From Candidatus Saccharicenans sp. (GTDB lineage Bacteria; Acidobacteriota; Aminicenantia; Aminicenantales; Saccharicenantaceae), in assembly GCA_030017715.1 (NCBI GenBank), contig JASEIU010000002.1:298915-362914 (forward strand): a DNA stretch of 64,000 nucleotides. Direction: 5' to 3'. The notes under the pieces are model-generated. The model saw only the letters and a list, made by a program, of their open reading frames with translations, was not told where the DNA came from and searched no databases. The position numbers and the translations under genes are program-made. Shown one piece after another: positions 43,746-53,012 of the stretch; the first letter of the stretch is position 1; the number at the start of each line of letters is the position of its first letter.

Positions 43746-46376
43746 TCAGGGTTGAAGAAGTTCCTGCCGGCTCTTTTCCAGGGCGTTCTGTTTCAGGCGA
43801 AGTTCTTCCAATCTTTTCCGGTGCTCTTCGACCACTGCCGCCGGGGCTTTGGCCACAAAATCGGGATTCTTGAGACGAGTCTCAAGCTTTACGATATCTT
43901 CCTGAATTTTGGTTAATTCTTTTTCCAGCCTTTCTTTTTCCTGTTCCAGATTTATGTCCCGGGCAACGAGCAGACCGATTTCCGTCGTCCCGGCCAGGCC
44001 TTTGAGCAGCTTTTTATCCTGGGGCAGGGTTTCCCGGTACTCGATATTCTCCACCCCGGCCAGGAGCTTGATGGCCGCCTGATACGGTTCGGCCACTGAC
44101 CGGCTGCGCTGGCTGCCGGCCAGCCAGAGATTCACCCTGTCTTTGACCGGGATCCGGTTTTCGGCCCTGATAGTCCGGATTTCGGAAATTATTTCCTGCA
44201 AGAATTTCATCGTTTGTTCGGCTCCGTCATCGAGCCAGTTTTCCGGGAATTCCGGCCATTCTGCCTCCAGCAGGGAATGCCCGCTGCCCGGCAGGTGGTG
44301 CCAGATCTCTTCGGTGAGGAAAGGCATGAAGGGATGGAGCAGGCGCAGTATTTTTTCCAGGGTGTCTTCCATCACCGCCCGGGTATGACGGTTGCCGTCC
44401 CTGAGCTCGGGCTTGATGAATTCCAGGTACCAGTCGCAGAACTCGTGCCAGATGAAGTGATAGATGGTCTCCGAGGCTTCGTAGAACTTGTATTCGCGGA
44501 GCGAGTCGTTGAGCTGCCGGCCGACCCTGGCCAGTCGGCTTCTTATCCAGCGGTTGGGCAGACTGAGCTGTCCGGGGTCGGGCTCGAAGACCTCCTGGTC
44601 GAGATTCATCAGGACGAAGCGCGAGGCATTCCAGATTTTATTGGCGAACGCCCGGTAACCGGCCATGCGGTCTTCGGACAGGGCGATGTCCATCCCCGGC
44701 ACCGCCAGCGAAGACAGAGTGAAACGCAGGGCGTCGGTCCCGTATTTTTCTATCATTTCGAGGGGATCGATTATGTTGCCCTCGGATTTGCTCATTTTGC
44801 GTCTTTTCATGTCCCGGACCAGGCCGTTGATAAAGACTTCGCGGAAGGGGATGTCCTTCATGAATTTCAGACCCATCATGATCATCCTGGCCACCCAGAA
44901 AAAGATAATGTCAAAGCCGGTGGCCATCAGGTCGGTGGGGTAGAAAACTTTCAGGTCTTCGGTCTGCTCCGGCCAGCCCAGGGTGGCAAAGGGCCAGAGG
45001 GCGGAAGAGAACCAGGTATCCAGCACATCTTCATCCTGTTTTACCCGGCCGCCGCATTTTTCGCAGGCCGGCGGGTCTTCCATTTCCACCATCAGGTGGC
45101 CGCACTCCTGGCAGTAATAGGCCGGGATGCGGTGTCCCCACCACAGCTGCCGGGAGATGCACCAGTCGTGAATTTTGTACATCCACTCGAAATAAGTCCT
45201 GGTCCAGTTTTCGGGGATGAAGACGATTTTCTTTTCTTCCACCACCCGGATGGCTTCCCGGGCCAGGGGCTCTATTTTCACAAACCACTGCCAGGACAGG
45301 TGAGGCTCGATGACCGTCTTGCAGCGGTAACAATGACCGACGGCATGGGTGTAATCTTCCGTTCTCACCAGCAGGCCCAGGTCTTTGAGTTTTTCCACCA
45401 CCTTCTGGCGGCAGGCGAACCGGTCCAGGCCCTGAAAATCCTGGCCGGCAGCCTCGGTCATTTTTCCGCTGCCGTCGATCACGATCACCTGTTCCAGGCC
45501 ATGTTTCTTGCCCAGCTCGAAGTCCACCGGGTCGTGAGCCGGGGTCACCTTGACCGCCCCGGTGCCGAATTCTTTTTCCACCCGCTCGTCGCAGATGACC
45601 GGTATCAGCCGGTTCTGCAGCGGCAGCAGAACTTTTTTCCCGTGGTATTTGAAGTAGCGTTCGTCTTCGGGATGGACGGCCACGGCTGTGTCGCCCAGCA
45701 TGGTTTCCGGTCTGGTGGTGGCCACCACGAGGCCCTCATCGCTTCCGGGGAGCGGGTACTTGATGTACCAGAGCTTACCCTGCAGTTCTTTGTGCTCGAT
45801 TTCGATGTCGGACAGGACGGTCTGACAGCGGGGGCAGCGGTTGACCAGGTAATAATCGCGATAAATCAGGCCTTCGCGGTAAAGCGACACAAAAACATAC
45901 TTCACCGCCCGGGAAAAGCCCTCGTCCATGGTAAAGCGTTCCCGGGACCAGTCCAGAGAGCAGCCGAGTCTTTTTAGCTGGTCGATGATGACCCCGCCGT
46001 ACTTGTTCTTCCACTCCCAGGCCACTTTCAGAAATTCGTCGCGGCCGATTTTTTCCCGGCTGAGGCCCTTCTCGGTCAGGCTCTGCTCGATGACGTTGTG
46101 CACGGCGATCGAGGCATGGTCGGTGCCCGGAAGCCACATGGTGTTATAGCCTTGCATTCTCTTCCAGCGGACGATGATATCAGGCAGGGTGAAACACAGG
46201 GCATGCCCCATATGCAGAACGCCGGTGACGTTGGGCGGAGGAAGCACCATGGAGAATTTCGGCCGGGTCGAATGCACATCGGCCACGAATAATTTTTCTT
46301 CCAGCCAGAACTTGGACCACCTGGCTTCAACCGGTTTTGGGTCGTAGGCTTTGTCCAGCAGTTTCTTCTGTCTCAT
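43746..46376 (-). CDS. valS: Valyl-tRNA synthetase
   Basis: 876 residues, a full class I synthetase. PPPNVTGVLHMGHAL holds the HIGH motif (near residue 44), RRKMSKSEGNIIDPLEMI the KMSKS motif, and TTRPETMLGDTAVAV the editing domain. Zinc-binding cysteines are at RCPRCQTVLS and YYCQECGHLM...CEKCGG. The anticodon-binding helical domain and the C-terminal coiled-coil arm (EQEKERLEKELTKIQEDI) are present. AAAGG precedes the ATG. Confidence 0.96.
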   Translation of the reverse strand: MRQKKLLDKAYDPKPVEARWSKFWLEEKLFVADVHSTRPKFSMVLPPPNVTGVLHMGHALCFTLPDIIVRWKRMQGYNTMWLPGTDHASIAVHNVIEQSLTEKGLSREKIGRDEFLKVAWEWKNKYGGVIIDQLKRLGCSLDWSRERFTMDEGFSRAVKYVFVSLYREGLIYRDYYLVNRCPRCQTVLSDIEIEHKELQGKLWYIKYPLPGSDEGLVVATTRPETMLGDTAVAVHPEDERYFKYHGKKVLLPLQNRLIPVICDERVEKEFGTGAVKVTPAHDPVDFELGKKHGLEQVIVIDGSGKMTEAAGQDFQGLDRFACRQKVVEKLKDLGLLVRTEDYTHAVGHCYRCKTVIEPHLSWQWFVKIEPLAREAIRVVEEKKIVFIPENWTRTYFEWMYKIHDWCISRQLWWGHRIPAYYCQECGHLMVEMEDPPACEKCGGRVKQDEDVLDTWFSSALWPFATLGWPEQTEDLKVFYPTDLMATGFDIIFFWVARMIMMGLKFMKDIPFREVFINGLVRDMKRRKMSKSEGNIIDPLEMIEKYGTDALRFTLSSLAVPGMDIALSEDRMAGYRAFANKIWNASRFVLMNLDQEVFEPDPGQLSLPNRWIRSRLARVGRQLNDSLREYKFYEASETIYHFIWHEFCDWYLEFIKPELRDGNRHTRAVMEDTLEKILRLLHPFMPFLTEEIWHHLPGSGHSLLEAEWPEFPENWLDDGAEQTMKFLQEIISEIRTIRAENRIPVKDRVNLWLAGSQRSRSVAEPYQAAIKLLAGVENIEYRETLPQDKKLLKGLAGTTEIGLLVARDINLEQEKERLEKELTKIQEDIVKLETRLKNPDFVAKAPAAVVEEHRKRLEELRLKQNALEKSRQELLQP

Positions 46377-46412
46377 GTTGTCATCAACCTTTTATTTAAT
46401 TCAAGGGCAGCT

Positions 46413-47000
46413 TTACTGGCCGCCTCCAGGCTCTCTGGTTTTCGATACCGGCCGCTCGGCCGCTTGCAGGCTGGCCCGCAGCCTCTTTTCCAGCTCTCGC
46501 TCAGCCTCCAGAACTTCCTGCTGAATAATATGGCGCAGTTCTCTGAGGAGGGCGGGGCTGGCCAGGCTGGCGTCGGCCGGGGTTGCTTTGGCCGGGCTGT
46601 CAGGCAGTTCTTCAGGCAGGGTATCTGGAACCCTCCTTTTCTCCACCGCCTCCCGGACGGCCTCAGCCAGGTTTTCAGAATAGAAAGGTTTCTGAAAGAC
46701 TTTTTCCGGCTTGAGCCATTCCCGGCAATCCCGCGGCAGGGGTTCGAAAGTCCCGGCCAGCAGAAAAACTGGAATCCGGCTGCCGGCGGCCAGCCGGCCC
46801 TGCAGGGGCAACAGGCCGTCGGCGGCTTCCAGCAGAGAAGCCCCGAGAATCAGAGCTTCCGGATTCACTGTTTCCAGCAACTGATTCAGCTCGTCCAGGC
46901 TGGCGGCCAGATGGAGTTTGAAGGTCTCCTCCGGAAAGATGGACTGACAGAGCCGGCGGATGGCCGGGCTGCTGTCGGCTATTATCAGGTTGTAGGCCAC
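46413..47000 (-). CDS. Receiver-like protein with degenerate phosphoacceptor site
   Basis: 195 residues. Residues 1-120 fit a response-regulator receiver fold (YNLIIADSSPAIRRLCQSIF; conserved lysine in VFQKPFYSENLAEAV). The phosphorylated aspartate after strand 3 is missing (PEALILGASLLEAADG). Only one acidic residue remains at the first acidic pocket. A proline-alanine linker and a C-terminal amphipathic helix (LRELRHIIQQEVLEAERELE) follow. It starts at GTG after GAGG. Likely a phosphorylation-independent adaptor; partner unknown. Confidence 0.7.
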   Translation of the reverse strand: MAYNLIIADSSPAIRRLCQSIFPEETFKLHLAASLDELNQLLETVNPEALILGASLLEAADGLLPLQGRLAAGSRIPVFLLAGTFEPLPRDCREWLKPEKVFQKPFYSENLAEAVREAVEKRRVPDTLPEELPDSPAKATPADASLASPALLRELRHIIQQEVLEAERELEKRLRASLQAAERPVSKTREPGGGQ

Positions 47001-47048
47001 CTTAAACCTCGATGCTCAGGCTTTAAACAGTCTGAAAACAGATAATTT

Positions 47049-47077
47049 AATCTACCTTTTTAGCCTTTTTCTGTCAA
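47049..47077 (-). promoter_or_regulatory. Promoter upstream of the receiver-valS-birA-coaX group
   Basis: On the minus strand TTGACA (47072-47077), 17 bases, TAGATT (47049-47054), about 48 bases before the GTG start. The region 47078-47245 up to the dnaE stop shows nothing else that I can support. Confidence 0.6.
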
Positions 47078-47245
47078 TCGGGAGGGCCTAAGTCATGGAG
47101 AGTGTTCTGTCATGGCCCGCCTCCTCTCGTTCTCGCTCCACCCATCCCCCGTGGAGAGGCCTTCAGCTCCGGGCGACAGATGATCTGCTCGGGCTGCCTT
47201 TCTGCAATTGTTGCCGCTAAATGCGGAAACAGAGATGCTTCCGGC

Positions 47246-50200
47246 TCAGTATTCGATTATCACCGAGCCCGGCCCTAACAGCTCCTCCATTTTCTCGATG
47301 AATTCTTCTGAAGGTCTGACGCTCTGGGCTTCGGCCGACTGGACCAGACAGCAGGTGGAGCTGTTTTCGAGCTGCAGGTAGAGCGGGCAATCCCCGGTAA
47401 AAGAGTCCAGGATGCTTTTCATTCTCTGGATGCAATCTTCATCCAGCGAATCCAGCTGCACCTTGACCACTGTCTTCCGGGCCAATTTTTCCAGGGCTTC
47501 GGTCAGCGGCATAAGCTGGGAAACGATAATTTTTCTGGATTCGAAGCTGTCGGCGGACATCCTTCCCTTCAACCAGACCAGCTGTCCTTCTTTGAGATGA
47601 GGATTAAATTTATTGTAGGCCTCCGGAAAAACCGTCACATCCACCTGTCCGCTCAGGTCTTCCAGAACAAAGGTCGCCATGCGATCCTCTTTCCTGGTTT
47701 TGAGCAATTTGACCGAGATGATTATTCCGCACAGCCTGACCTCGCGGTCGAAATCTTCCTCCGGGTCCAGGGCTTCCACCGAATGGCTAACCAGGTTGGC
47801 CAGCCGCTTCCGGTAGCGGGCCAGGGGGTGGCTGGAAAGGTAGGTTCCCAGGACTTCTTTTTCATAAGCCAGAAGAGTCTCCTCGCTCCATTCGTTCCCG
47901 GACAAAACTTCGGGCGGAAAGTCGGGGCGGCGGACGCATTCTTCCCCGAAAAGCGAAATGGATTTTTCTTCCCGGGCTTTCTGCTTCTGGTGGCCATATT
48001 CGGTCAGCAAATCAATCAGCTGGTAGAGCTGGGCTCTCTTCCAGCCCAGCGAATCTAGAGCCCCGGCCTTGATCAGGCTTTCCAGTGCCTTGCGGTTTAG
48101 CAGGCGCGAATCGTAGTAATCAAACAGGTCAAACAGGTCCCTGAAACCGCCCTTTTTCTCCCTCAGGGCAATCAGTTCCTGGATGGTATTCTGGCCGACG
48201 TTCTTGATGGCCGACAGGCCAATTCTGATCTGCCGGCCTTCCACCGAGAAGTGATAATAGCTGTGATTGATGTCCGGCGGCAGGACCGGTATGCCGAGTT
48301 CGCGGCACTCGTTGAGGTACTTGACCATCTGGGAGGTGTCGCCTTTTTCGGCTTCCGAGGTCAGCAGCGCGGCCAGGAAATGGACCGGGTAGTGGGCCTT
48401 GAGGTAAGCGGTCTGGTAGGCCAGATAGGCGTAGGCAGCGCTGTGCGATTTGTTGAACCCGTATTCGGCAAACTGGACGATGTGGTCAAATATTTTTTCC
48501 GCCTTCGATTGGGGGATGCCGTTTTTCTTGCAGCCCTGGATGAATTTTTCCCGCTGGGCCTTCATCATCTCTTTTATTTTTTTGCCCATGGCCTTGCGCA
48601 GCATATCGGCCTCGGCCATGGTGAACCCGGCCAGGACGGTGGCGATGCGCATGACCTGTTCCTGGTAAACGATTATGCCGCGAGTCTCTTTAAGGATCGG
48701 CTCCAGCTGCGGGACTTCGTACTGTATCTTTTCCGGATGATGTTTGCGCTGGACAAACTCGTCGGTCATGCCGCTTTTAAGCGGTCCCGGCCTGAACAGG
48801 GCGTTCATGGCGATCAGGTCACGGAATTCTTCCGGCTTGAAGTTGCGGAGAAGGTTTTTCATGCCGTAACTTTCAAACTGGAAGACGCCGTTGGTCCGGC
48901 CCTGCTGGAAGACTTCGAAGGTGGCCGGGTCATCCAGGGGTATCTTATCCAGGTCCGGTTTCTGGCCGGTGTCTTTTTCCACCAGGTCCAGGGCATCGGT
49001 GATGACCGTCAGGTTTCGCAGACCCAGTATGTCCATTTTCAGCAACCCGATGGCTTCAATATCTCCCATCGGGAACTGGGTGGTGATTTCACCCTTGTTG
49101 GATTGATACAGCGGAATGAATTCGACCAGCGGCCGGGGAGTGATGACGATGCCGGCGGCATGGATCGAAGCGTGCCTGACCTGACCTTCCAGCTTTCGGG
49201 CGATGTCGATGATTCTGGCGATATTGTCGTTTTTCTGGTAGAGCTCTTTAAGTTCGGGAACGTTTTTCAGGGCCCCTTCGATGTTGGCGTCCGGCCCCTG
49301 GGAGGGAATGAGCTTGGCCACCCGGTCGACCTCGTTCAGGGGAATGTCCAGCACCCGACCGACATCCCGGATCGCCTGGCGGGCCAGCATGGTACCAAAG
49401 GTTATGATCTGGCAGACGTTTTCCCGACCATATTTTTCGGTGACATAATCTATCACTTCCTGGCGGCGTCGGCCGCAGAAGTCGATGTCGATGTCGGGCA
49501 GGCTGATGCGTTCGGGATTGAGGAAGCGCTCGAACAGCAGGTCGTATTCGATGGGGTCAATCTGAGTAATGCCCAGGCAGTAGGCAATGAGGCTGCCGGC
49601 GGCCGAACCGCGGCCCGGACCAACCGGTATGCCCTTGCTCCGGGCGGCGCTGATCAGGTCCCAGACCACCAGAAAATAGCCCTCAAAGCCCATCTGCTCG
49701 ATGAGCTTGATTTCCCGGTCCAGGCGGAGCTGGTATTCGTCCAGGGAATGAGGGTTCAGCCCGCGATTGATTTTTTCCTGGATGGCGGGCAGCCGCTGCT
49801 CAAATCCCCGGCGCACCACCTCTTCAAAATAATCGCGCAGGTTCTGCTGACCGGGGGCCTGAAAGTTGGGCAGAAAATGACCTGACAGCGGAAACTCAAA
49901 ATTGCAGCGGGCGGCCAGGTGACGGGTATTGGCCAGGGCTTCCGGATAATCCTTGAACAGCTCCCGCATTTCCTCGCTGGACTTGAGGAAGAACTGGTCG
50001 CTGGAAAAATGCATCCGGTCGGTGTCGGTGAGCTTTTTCCCGGTCTGAATGCATAACAGAACATCCTGGATCCGGGCATCCTCCTGCTTGAGAAAATGGA
50101 CATCGTTGGTGGCCACCAGAGGGATGCCCAGTCGCCGCGACAGGTCCACTATTCCCGGAATGATTTTTTTCTGCTCGGGCAGACCATGGTCCTGGATTTC

Positions 50201-50728
50201 CAGATAAAAATTTTCCTGGCCGAATATTTCCAGATATTCTCGAGCCGCCTGTTCGGCCCGGTCTTCCATGTCTTTAACCAAAAAATCGTTCACCTCGCCC
50301 TTCAGGCAACTGGACAGGGCTATCAGGCCGGCGGAGCATTCTCTGAGAATTTCCTTGTCGATGCGCGGCCGGTAATAGAATCCTTCAAGGTAGGCGGCTG
50401 TCAGCAGGCGACAAAGATTGCGGTAACCCTTTTCGTCCTTGACGAGAAGCACCAGATGATAGTTATTGGTTTCGTCCCCGTTTCCCGGTTTTTTATCGAA
50501 CCTTGATTTTGGGGCCACATAGACTTCGCAGCCGACGATCGGCTTGAGGCCCTGTTTCTTGGCCGCCTTGAAAAACTCAACCGCCCCGAAAATGTTTCCA
50601 TGGTCGGTCAGGGCTACCGCCGGCATGTTAAGTTTTAAGGCGGTTTCCACCAGGTCGGTAATTCGGAGACAGCCGTCTAAGATGCTGTATTCGCTGTGGA
50701 CGTGAAGATGAATGAAAGCATTATCCAT
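47246..50728 (-). CDS. dnaE: DNA polymerase III alpha subunit
   Basis: The replicative polymerase. 1160 residues, the DnaE1 size. The N-terminal PHP domain begins FIHLHVHSEYSILDGCLRI. The palm catalytic aspartates are in LPDIDIDFCGRRRQEVIDYV, with VGPGRGSAAGSLIAYCLG before them. A helix-hairpin-helix region (SAIKNVGQNTIQEL) and an OB domain (EVRLCGIIISVKLLKTRKEDRM) follow. It starts 33 bases after guaA's stop with a weak AAGGG, probably in the same transcript. Confidence 0.96.
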   Translation of the reverse strand: MDNAFIHLHVHSEYSILDGCLRITDLVETALKLNMPAVALTDHGNIFGAVEFFKAAKKQGLKPIVGCEVYVAPKSRFDKKPGNGDETNNYHLVLLVKDEKGYRNLCRLLTAAYLEGFYYRPRIDKEILRECSAGLIALSSCLKGEVNDFLVKDMEDRAEQAAREYLEIFGQENFYLEIQDHGLPEQKKIIPGIVDLSRRLGIPLVATNDVHFLKQEDARIQDVLLCIQTGKKLTDTDRMHFSSDQFFLKSSEEMRELFKDYPEALANTRHLAARCNFEFPLSGHFLPNFQAPGQQNLRDYFEEVVRRGFEQRLPAIQEKINRGLNPHSLDEYQLRLDREIKLIEQMGFEGYFLVVWDLISAARSKGIPVGPGRGSAAGSLIAYCLGITQIDPIEYDLLFERFLNPERISLPDIDIDFCGRRRQEVIDYVTEKYGRENVCQIITFGTMLARQAIRDVGRVLDIPLNEVDRVAKLIPSQGPDANIEGALKNVPELKELYQKNDNIARIIDIARKLEGQVRHASIHAAGIVITPRPLVEFIPLYQSNKGEITTQFPMGDIEAIGLLKMDILGLRNLTVITDALDLVEKDTGQKPDLDKIPLDDPATFEVFQQGRTNGVFQFESYGMKNLLRNFKPEEFRDLIAMNALFRPGPLKSGMTDEFVQRKHHPEKIQYEVPQLEPILKETRGIIVYQEQVMRIATVLAGFTMAEADMLRKAMGKKIKEMMKAQREKFIQGCKKNGIPQSKAEKIFDHIVQFAEYGFNKSHSAAYAYLAYQTAYLKAHYPVHFLAALLTSEAEKGDTSQMVKYLNECRELGIPVLPPDINHSYYHFSVEGRQIRIGLSAIKNVGQNTIQELIALREKKGGFRDLFDLFDYYDSRLLNRKALESLIKAGALDSLGWKRAQLYQLIDLLTEYGHQKQKAREEKSISLFGEECVRRPDFPPEVLSGNEWSEETLLAYEKEVLGTYLSSHPLARYRKRLANLVSHSVEALDPEEDFDREVRLCGIIISVKLLKTRKEDRMATFVLEDLSGQVDVTVFPEAYNKFNPHLKEGQLVWLKGRMSADSFESRKIIVSQLMPLTEALEKLARKTVVKVQLDSLDEDCIQRMKSILDSFTGDCPLYLQLENSSTCCLVQSAEAQSVRPSEEFIEKMEELLGPGSVIIEY

Positions 50729-50761
50729 GGTCTCAACCCTTCAACCGGCAGCCCGTATCGG

Positions 50762-52294
50762 TTATTCCCACTCAATGGTTCCGGGCGGTTTGGAGGTGAT
50801 ATCGTAAACCACGCGGTTGACTCCGTCAACCTCATTGACGATTCTGGTGGAAATTTTTTTCAGCAGACCGGGCGAGGCCGGATACCAGTTGGCGGTCATG
50901 CCGTCGGTGCTCTGAACCATTCTGATGGCCACCACCTGCTGGTAAGTGCGCTGGTCGCCCATGACGCCAACCGATCGCACCGGCAGAAGGACGGCAAAAG
51001 CCTGCCAGAGCTTATTGTAAATTCTGGCTTTCCGCACTTCTTCCAGCAGAATGGCGTCGGCTTCCCGAACAATGCGGAGGCTCTCTCTGTTGACCTCGCC
51101 TATGATTCTCACCGCCAGCCCGGGTCCGGGGAAGGGATGCTGGTTGATAAACTCCCGGGTTAATCCGAGCTGGAGTGCCAGGGCTCTGACTTCATCCTTG
51201 AACAGCTCGCGCAGTGGTTCGACCAGTTTGAATTTAAGTCCGGAAGGTAATCCGCCCACATTGTGATGCGATTTAATCGTGTGGGATGGGCCCTTGACGG
51301 AAGTGCTCTCGATTACGTCGGGGTAAATGGTTCCCTGAGCCAGGAACTTGACCTCTCCCAGTTTTCTGGCTTCCTCTTCAAAAATTTCTATAAACACCTG
51401 ACCGATGATTTTGCGTTTTTTCTCCGGAGCGGTTACTCCACGGAGTCTTTCCAGGAATCTGTCCTCGGCTTCCACTCCGATCACTTGAAGCGAAAATTTC
51501 CGGCGAAATTCCTCGAGCAGGCTCTCATATTCGCCCTTGCGCAGCAGGCCGTTATTGACGAACACGCAATAGAGCTGGCGGCCGATCGCTTTCTGGATGA
51601 TAAGGGAGGTGACGAGCGAATCAATGCCGCCGCTGAGGCCGCAGATGACTTTTTCTTTCCCCACCTGCTCGCGGATTTCGCGGACCTTGTCTCTGATGAA
51701 GGAGCTCATATTCCAGTCAGCCCGCAGGCCGGCCAGGCGGAACAGGAAGTTTCCCAGGAGTTTTTTGCCTTCGCGGGTGTGGGCGACTTCCGGGTGAAAC
51801 TGAACGCCGTAAATTTTTCTTTCCTGATTTTCGATTACGGCCGCCCGGGAATTGGAAGTCCGGCCGGTGACGACAAAACCGGGCGGGACCGCTTCCAGCC
51901 GGTCGCCGTGACTCATCCAGACCTGAGTTTTTTCCTTCAACCCTGAGAGAAGCCCGCTTCGGTCAATTATGTGAAGCGAAGCAAAGCCATACTCGCGCTC
52001 CGGTGCTTTTTCCACTCTGCCCCCGAGGTGATGGGCGATAAGCTGAAGTCCGTAGCAGATGCCGAGAATGGGAATACCGAGCTGAAAAATCCCGGGGTCC
52101 GGATGCGGCGCGTCCGGCTCGTAGACGCTTTCAGGCCCGCCGGAAAAAATGATGGCGCCGGGACTCAGGCTCTTTATTCTCTCAAGGCTGATGCTGTAGG
52201 GATGGATCTCCGAATAAACCCCCAGCTCGCGCACCTTTCTGGCGATCAGCTGGGTATACTGCGACCCGAAATCAAGAATCAGGGCTTTATTCAT
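50762..52294 (-). CDS. guaA: GMP synthase (glutamine-hydrolysing)
   Basis: Converts XMP to GMP using glutamine and ATP. 510 residues. Class I amidotransferase domain: [36 protein letters not shown] (catalytic Cys near residue 80) and [15 protein letters not shown]. The ATP-pyrophosphatase domain has [17 protein letters not shown], and the C-terminal dimerisation domain ends [10 protein letters not shown]. The start lacks any Shine-Dalgarno; a -10 box ends six bases upstream. Confidence 0.97.
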   Translation of the reverse strand: MNKALILDFGSQYTQLIARKVRELGVYSEIHPYSISLERIKSLSPGAIIFSGGPESVYEPDAPHPDPGIFQLGIPILGICYGLQLIAHHLGGRVEKAPEREYGFASLHIIDRSGLLSGLKEKTQVWMSHGDRLEAVPPGFVVTGRTSNSRAAVIENQERKIYGVQFHPEVAHTREGKKLLGNFLFRLAGLRADWNMSSFIRDKVREIREQVGKEKVICGLSGGIDSLVTSLIIQKAIGRQLYCVFVNNGLLRKGEYESLLEEFRRKFSLQVIGVEAEDRFLERLRGVTAPEKKRKIIGQVFIEIFEEEARKLGEVKFLAQGTIYPDVIESTSVKGPSHTIKSHHNVGGLPSGLKFKLVEPLRELFKDEVRALALQLGLTREFINQHPFPGPGLAVRIIGEVNRESLRIVREADAILLEEVRKARIYNKLWQAFAVLLPVRSVGVMGDQRTYQQVVAIRMVQSTDGMTANWYPASPGLLKKISTRIVNEVDGVNRVVYDITSKPPGTIEWE

Positions 52295-52300
52295 AGTGAG

Positions 52301-52329
52301 ATTTTAGCAGAGCCCCGGCGGCCTTTCAA
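52301..52329 (-). promoter_or_regulatory. guaA promoter placing transcription start at the ATG
   Basis: On the minus strand TTGAAA (52324-52329), 17 bases, TAAAAT (52301-52306), then six bases and the guaA ATG (52292-52294). A GC-rich imperfect hairpin (around 52315-52337) covers the -35 area. Confidence 0.65.
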
Positions 52330-52479
52330 CGGCCGTCGTCTGTACTAATAACAGTCTGATCTTGCCCCGATATGATACCTCTGCCCACAATAAATATCAG
52401 CCGTATGCAAACTGCAGTCATCTCCGGCAATTTGGTTCGAGTTGAGAGGCGGCGCTGGGTTATAGAATAAAGGTGAAAT

Positions 52480-52761
52480 TCAGGTTTCAAGTTCCAGTTT
52501 TTCTAAGTACAGGTCGCGGCCGCTCTGAAGCTCAACCTCCTTCGAGCCGCAGAAGGGGCAGGAATGGGAAAAGTCGGGGGAAGAAATATCCCTGGTTTTA
52601 ATTTCTTTGCCGCAGCGCAGGCACCTGAATTTTACCCGGGTTATCTTAATTTCCAGGCGGGCCCGGTCAGCGATCGTGCCTTTCTTATAGCTGTGGAAAG
52701 CCGTGCGGAAGAGCTCGGGAACCACGCCTCTTCCAAAAATTACCCTCACCCTGGATACCAT
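52480..52761 (-). pseudogene. Truncated second copy of the hypA 3' end
   Basis: The last 82 codons (from GVVPELFRTAFHSYKKG to the stop) encode exactly the same residues as hypA at 56203-56562, including both CxxC zinc pairs. The 5' third of hypA, including the nickel-binding MHE start, is replaced by a short MVSRVRVIFGR sequence, and no ribosome-binding site is visible. Homology stops abruptly at about 52728. I count eight nucleotide differences between the copies, all silent. The fragment cannot work as a nickel chaperone without His2. Confidence 0.8.
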
Positions 52762-52766
52762 GTCTT
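52743..52766 (-). repeat. 24-bp dispersed repeat, copy 2
   Basis: An exact inverted copy of 12540-12563. It overlaps the apparent ATG of the truncated hypA copy and borders the IS110 5' noncoding region. Confidence 0.75.
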
Positions 52767-52836
52767 TATATGTTAATGGTATGTATATAGCATTAACAGT
52801 TACAATATGAGACCAGGATAGGATCAGGATGAGGAA

Positions 52837-52895
52837 GGGTGGAGAAGACCTGCCATGTCTCGCGTTTTAGCCAGGGTTAAACTGTCTCTCCACCC
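52837..52895 (+). ncRNA. Candidate bridge-RNA-type hairpin in the IS110 left region
   Basis: GGGTGGAGAAGAC (52837-52849) pairs with GTCTCTCCACCC (52884-52895) with a single bulge, enclosing a 34-base loop that contains TGCCATGTCTCGCGTTTTAG. IS110-group elements express a structured bridge RNA from the noncoding region upstream of the transposase, with loops that pair to target and donor DNA. The location fits, but the donor and target loops were not matched. Confidence 0.4.
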
Positions 52896-53012
52896 CTGGT
52901 TTGAAAATCCATAGCAAGATGTCTCTTTTTCCTAAGGTGAGAAGGAAGACCCATCTAAAGCGATTTTCTAACCACCTTTTGATTCTATAACATTAGAGAA
53001 GGAATAAAGAAT

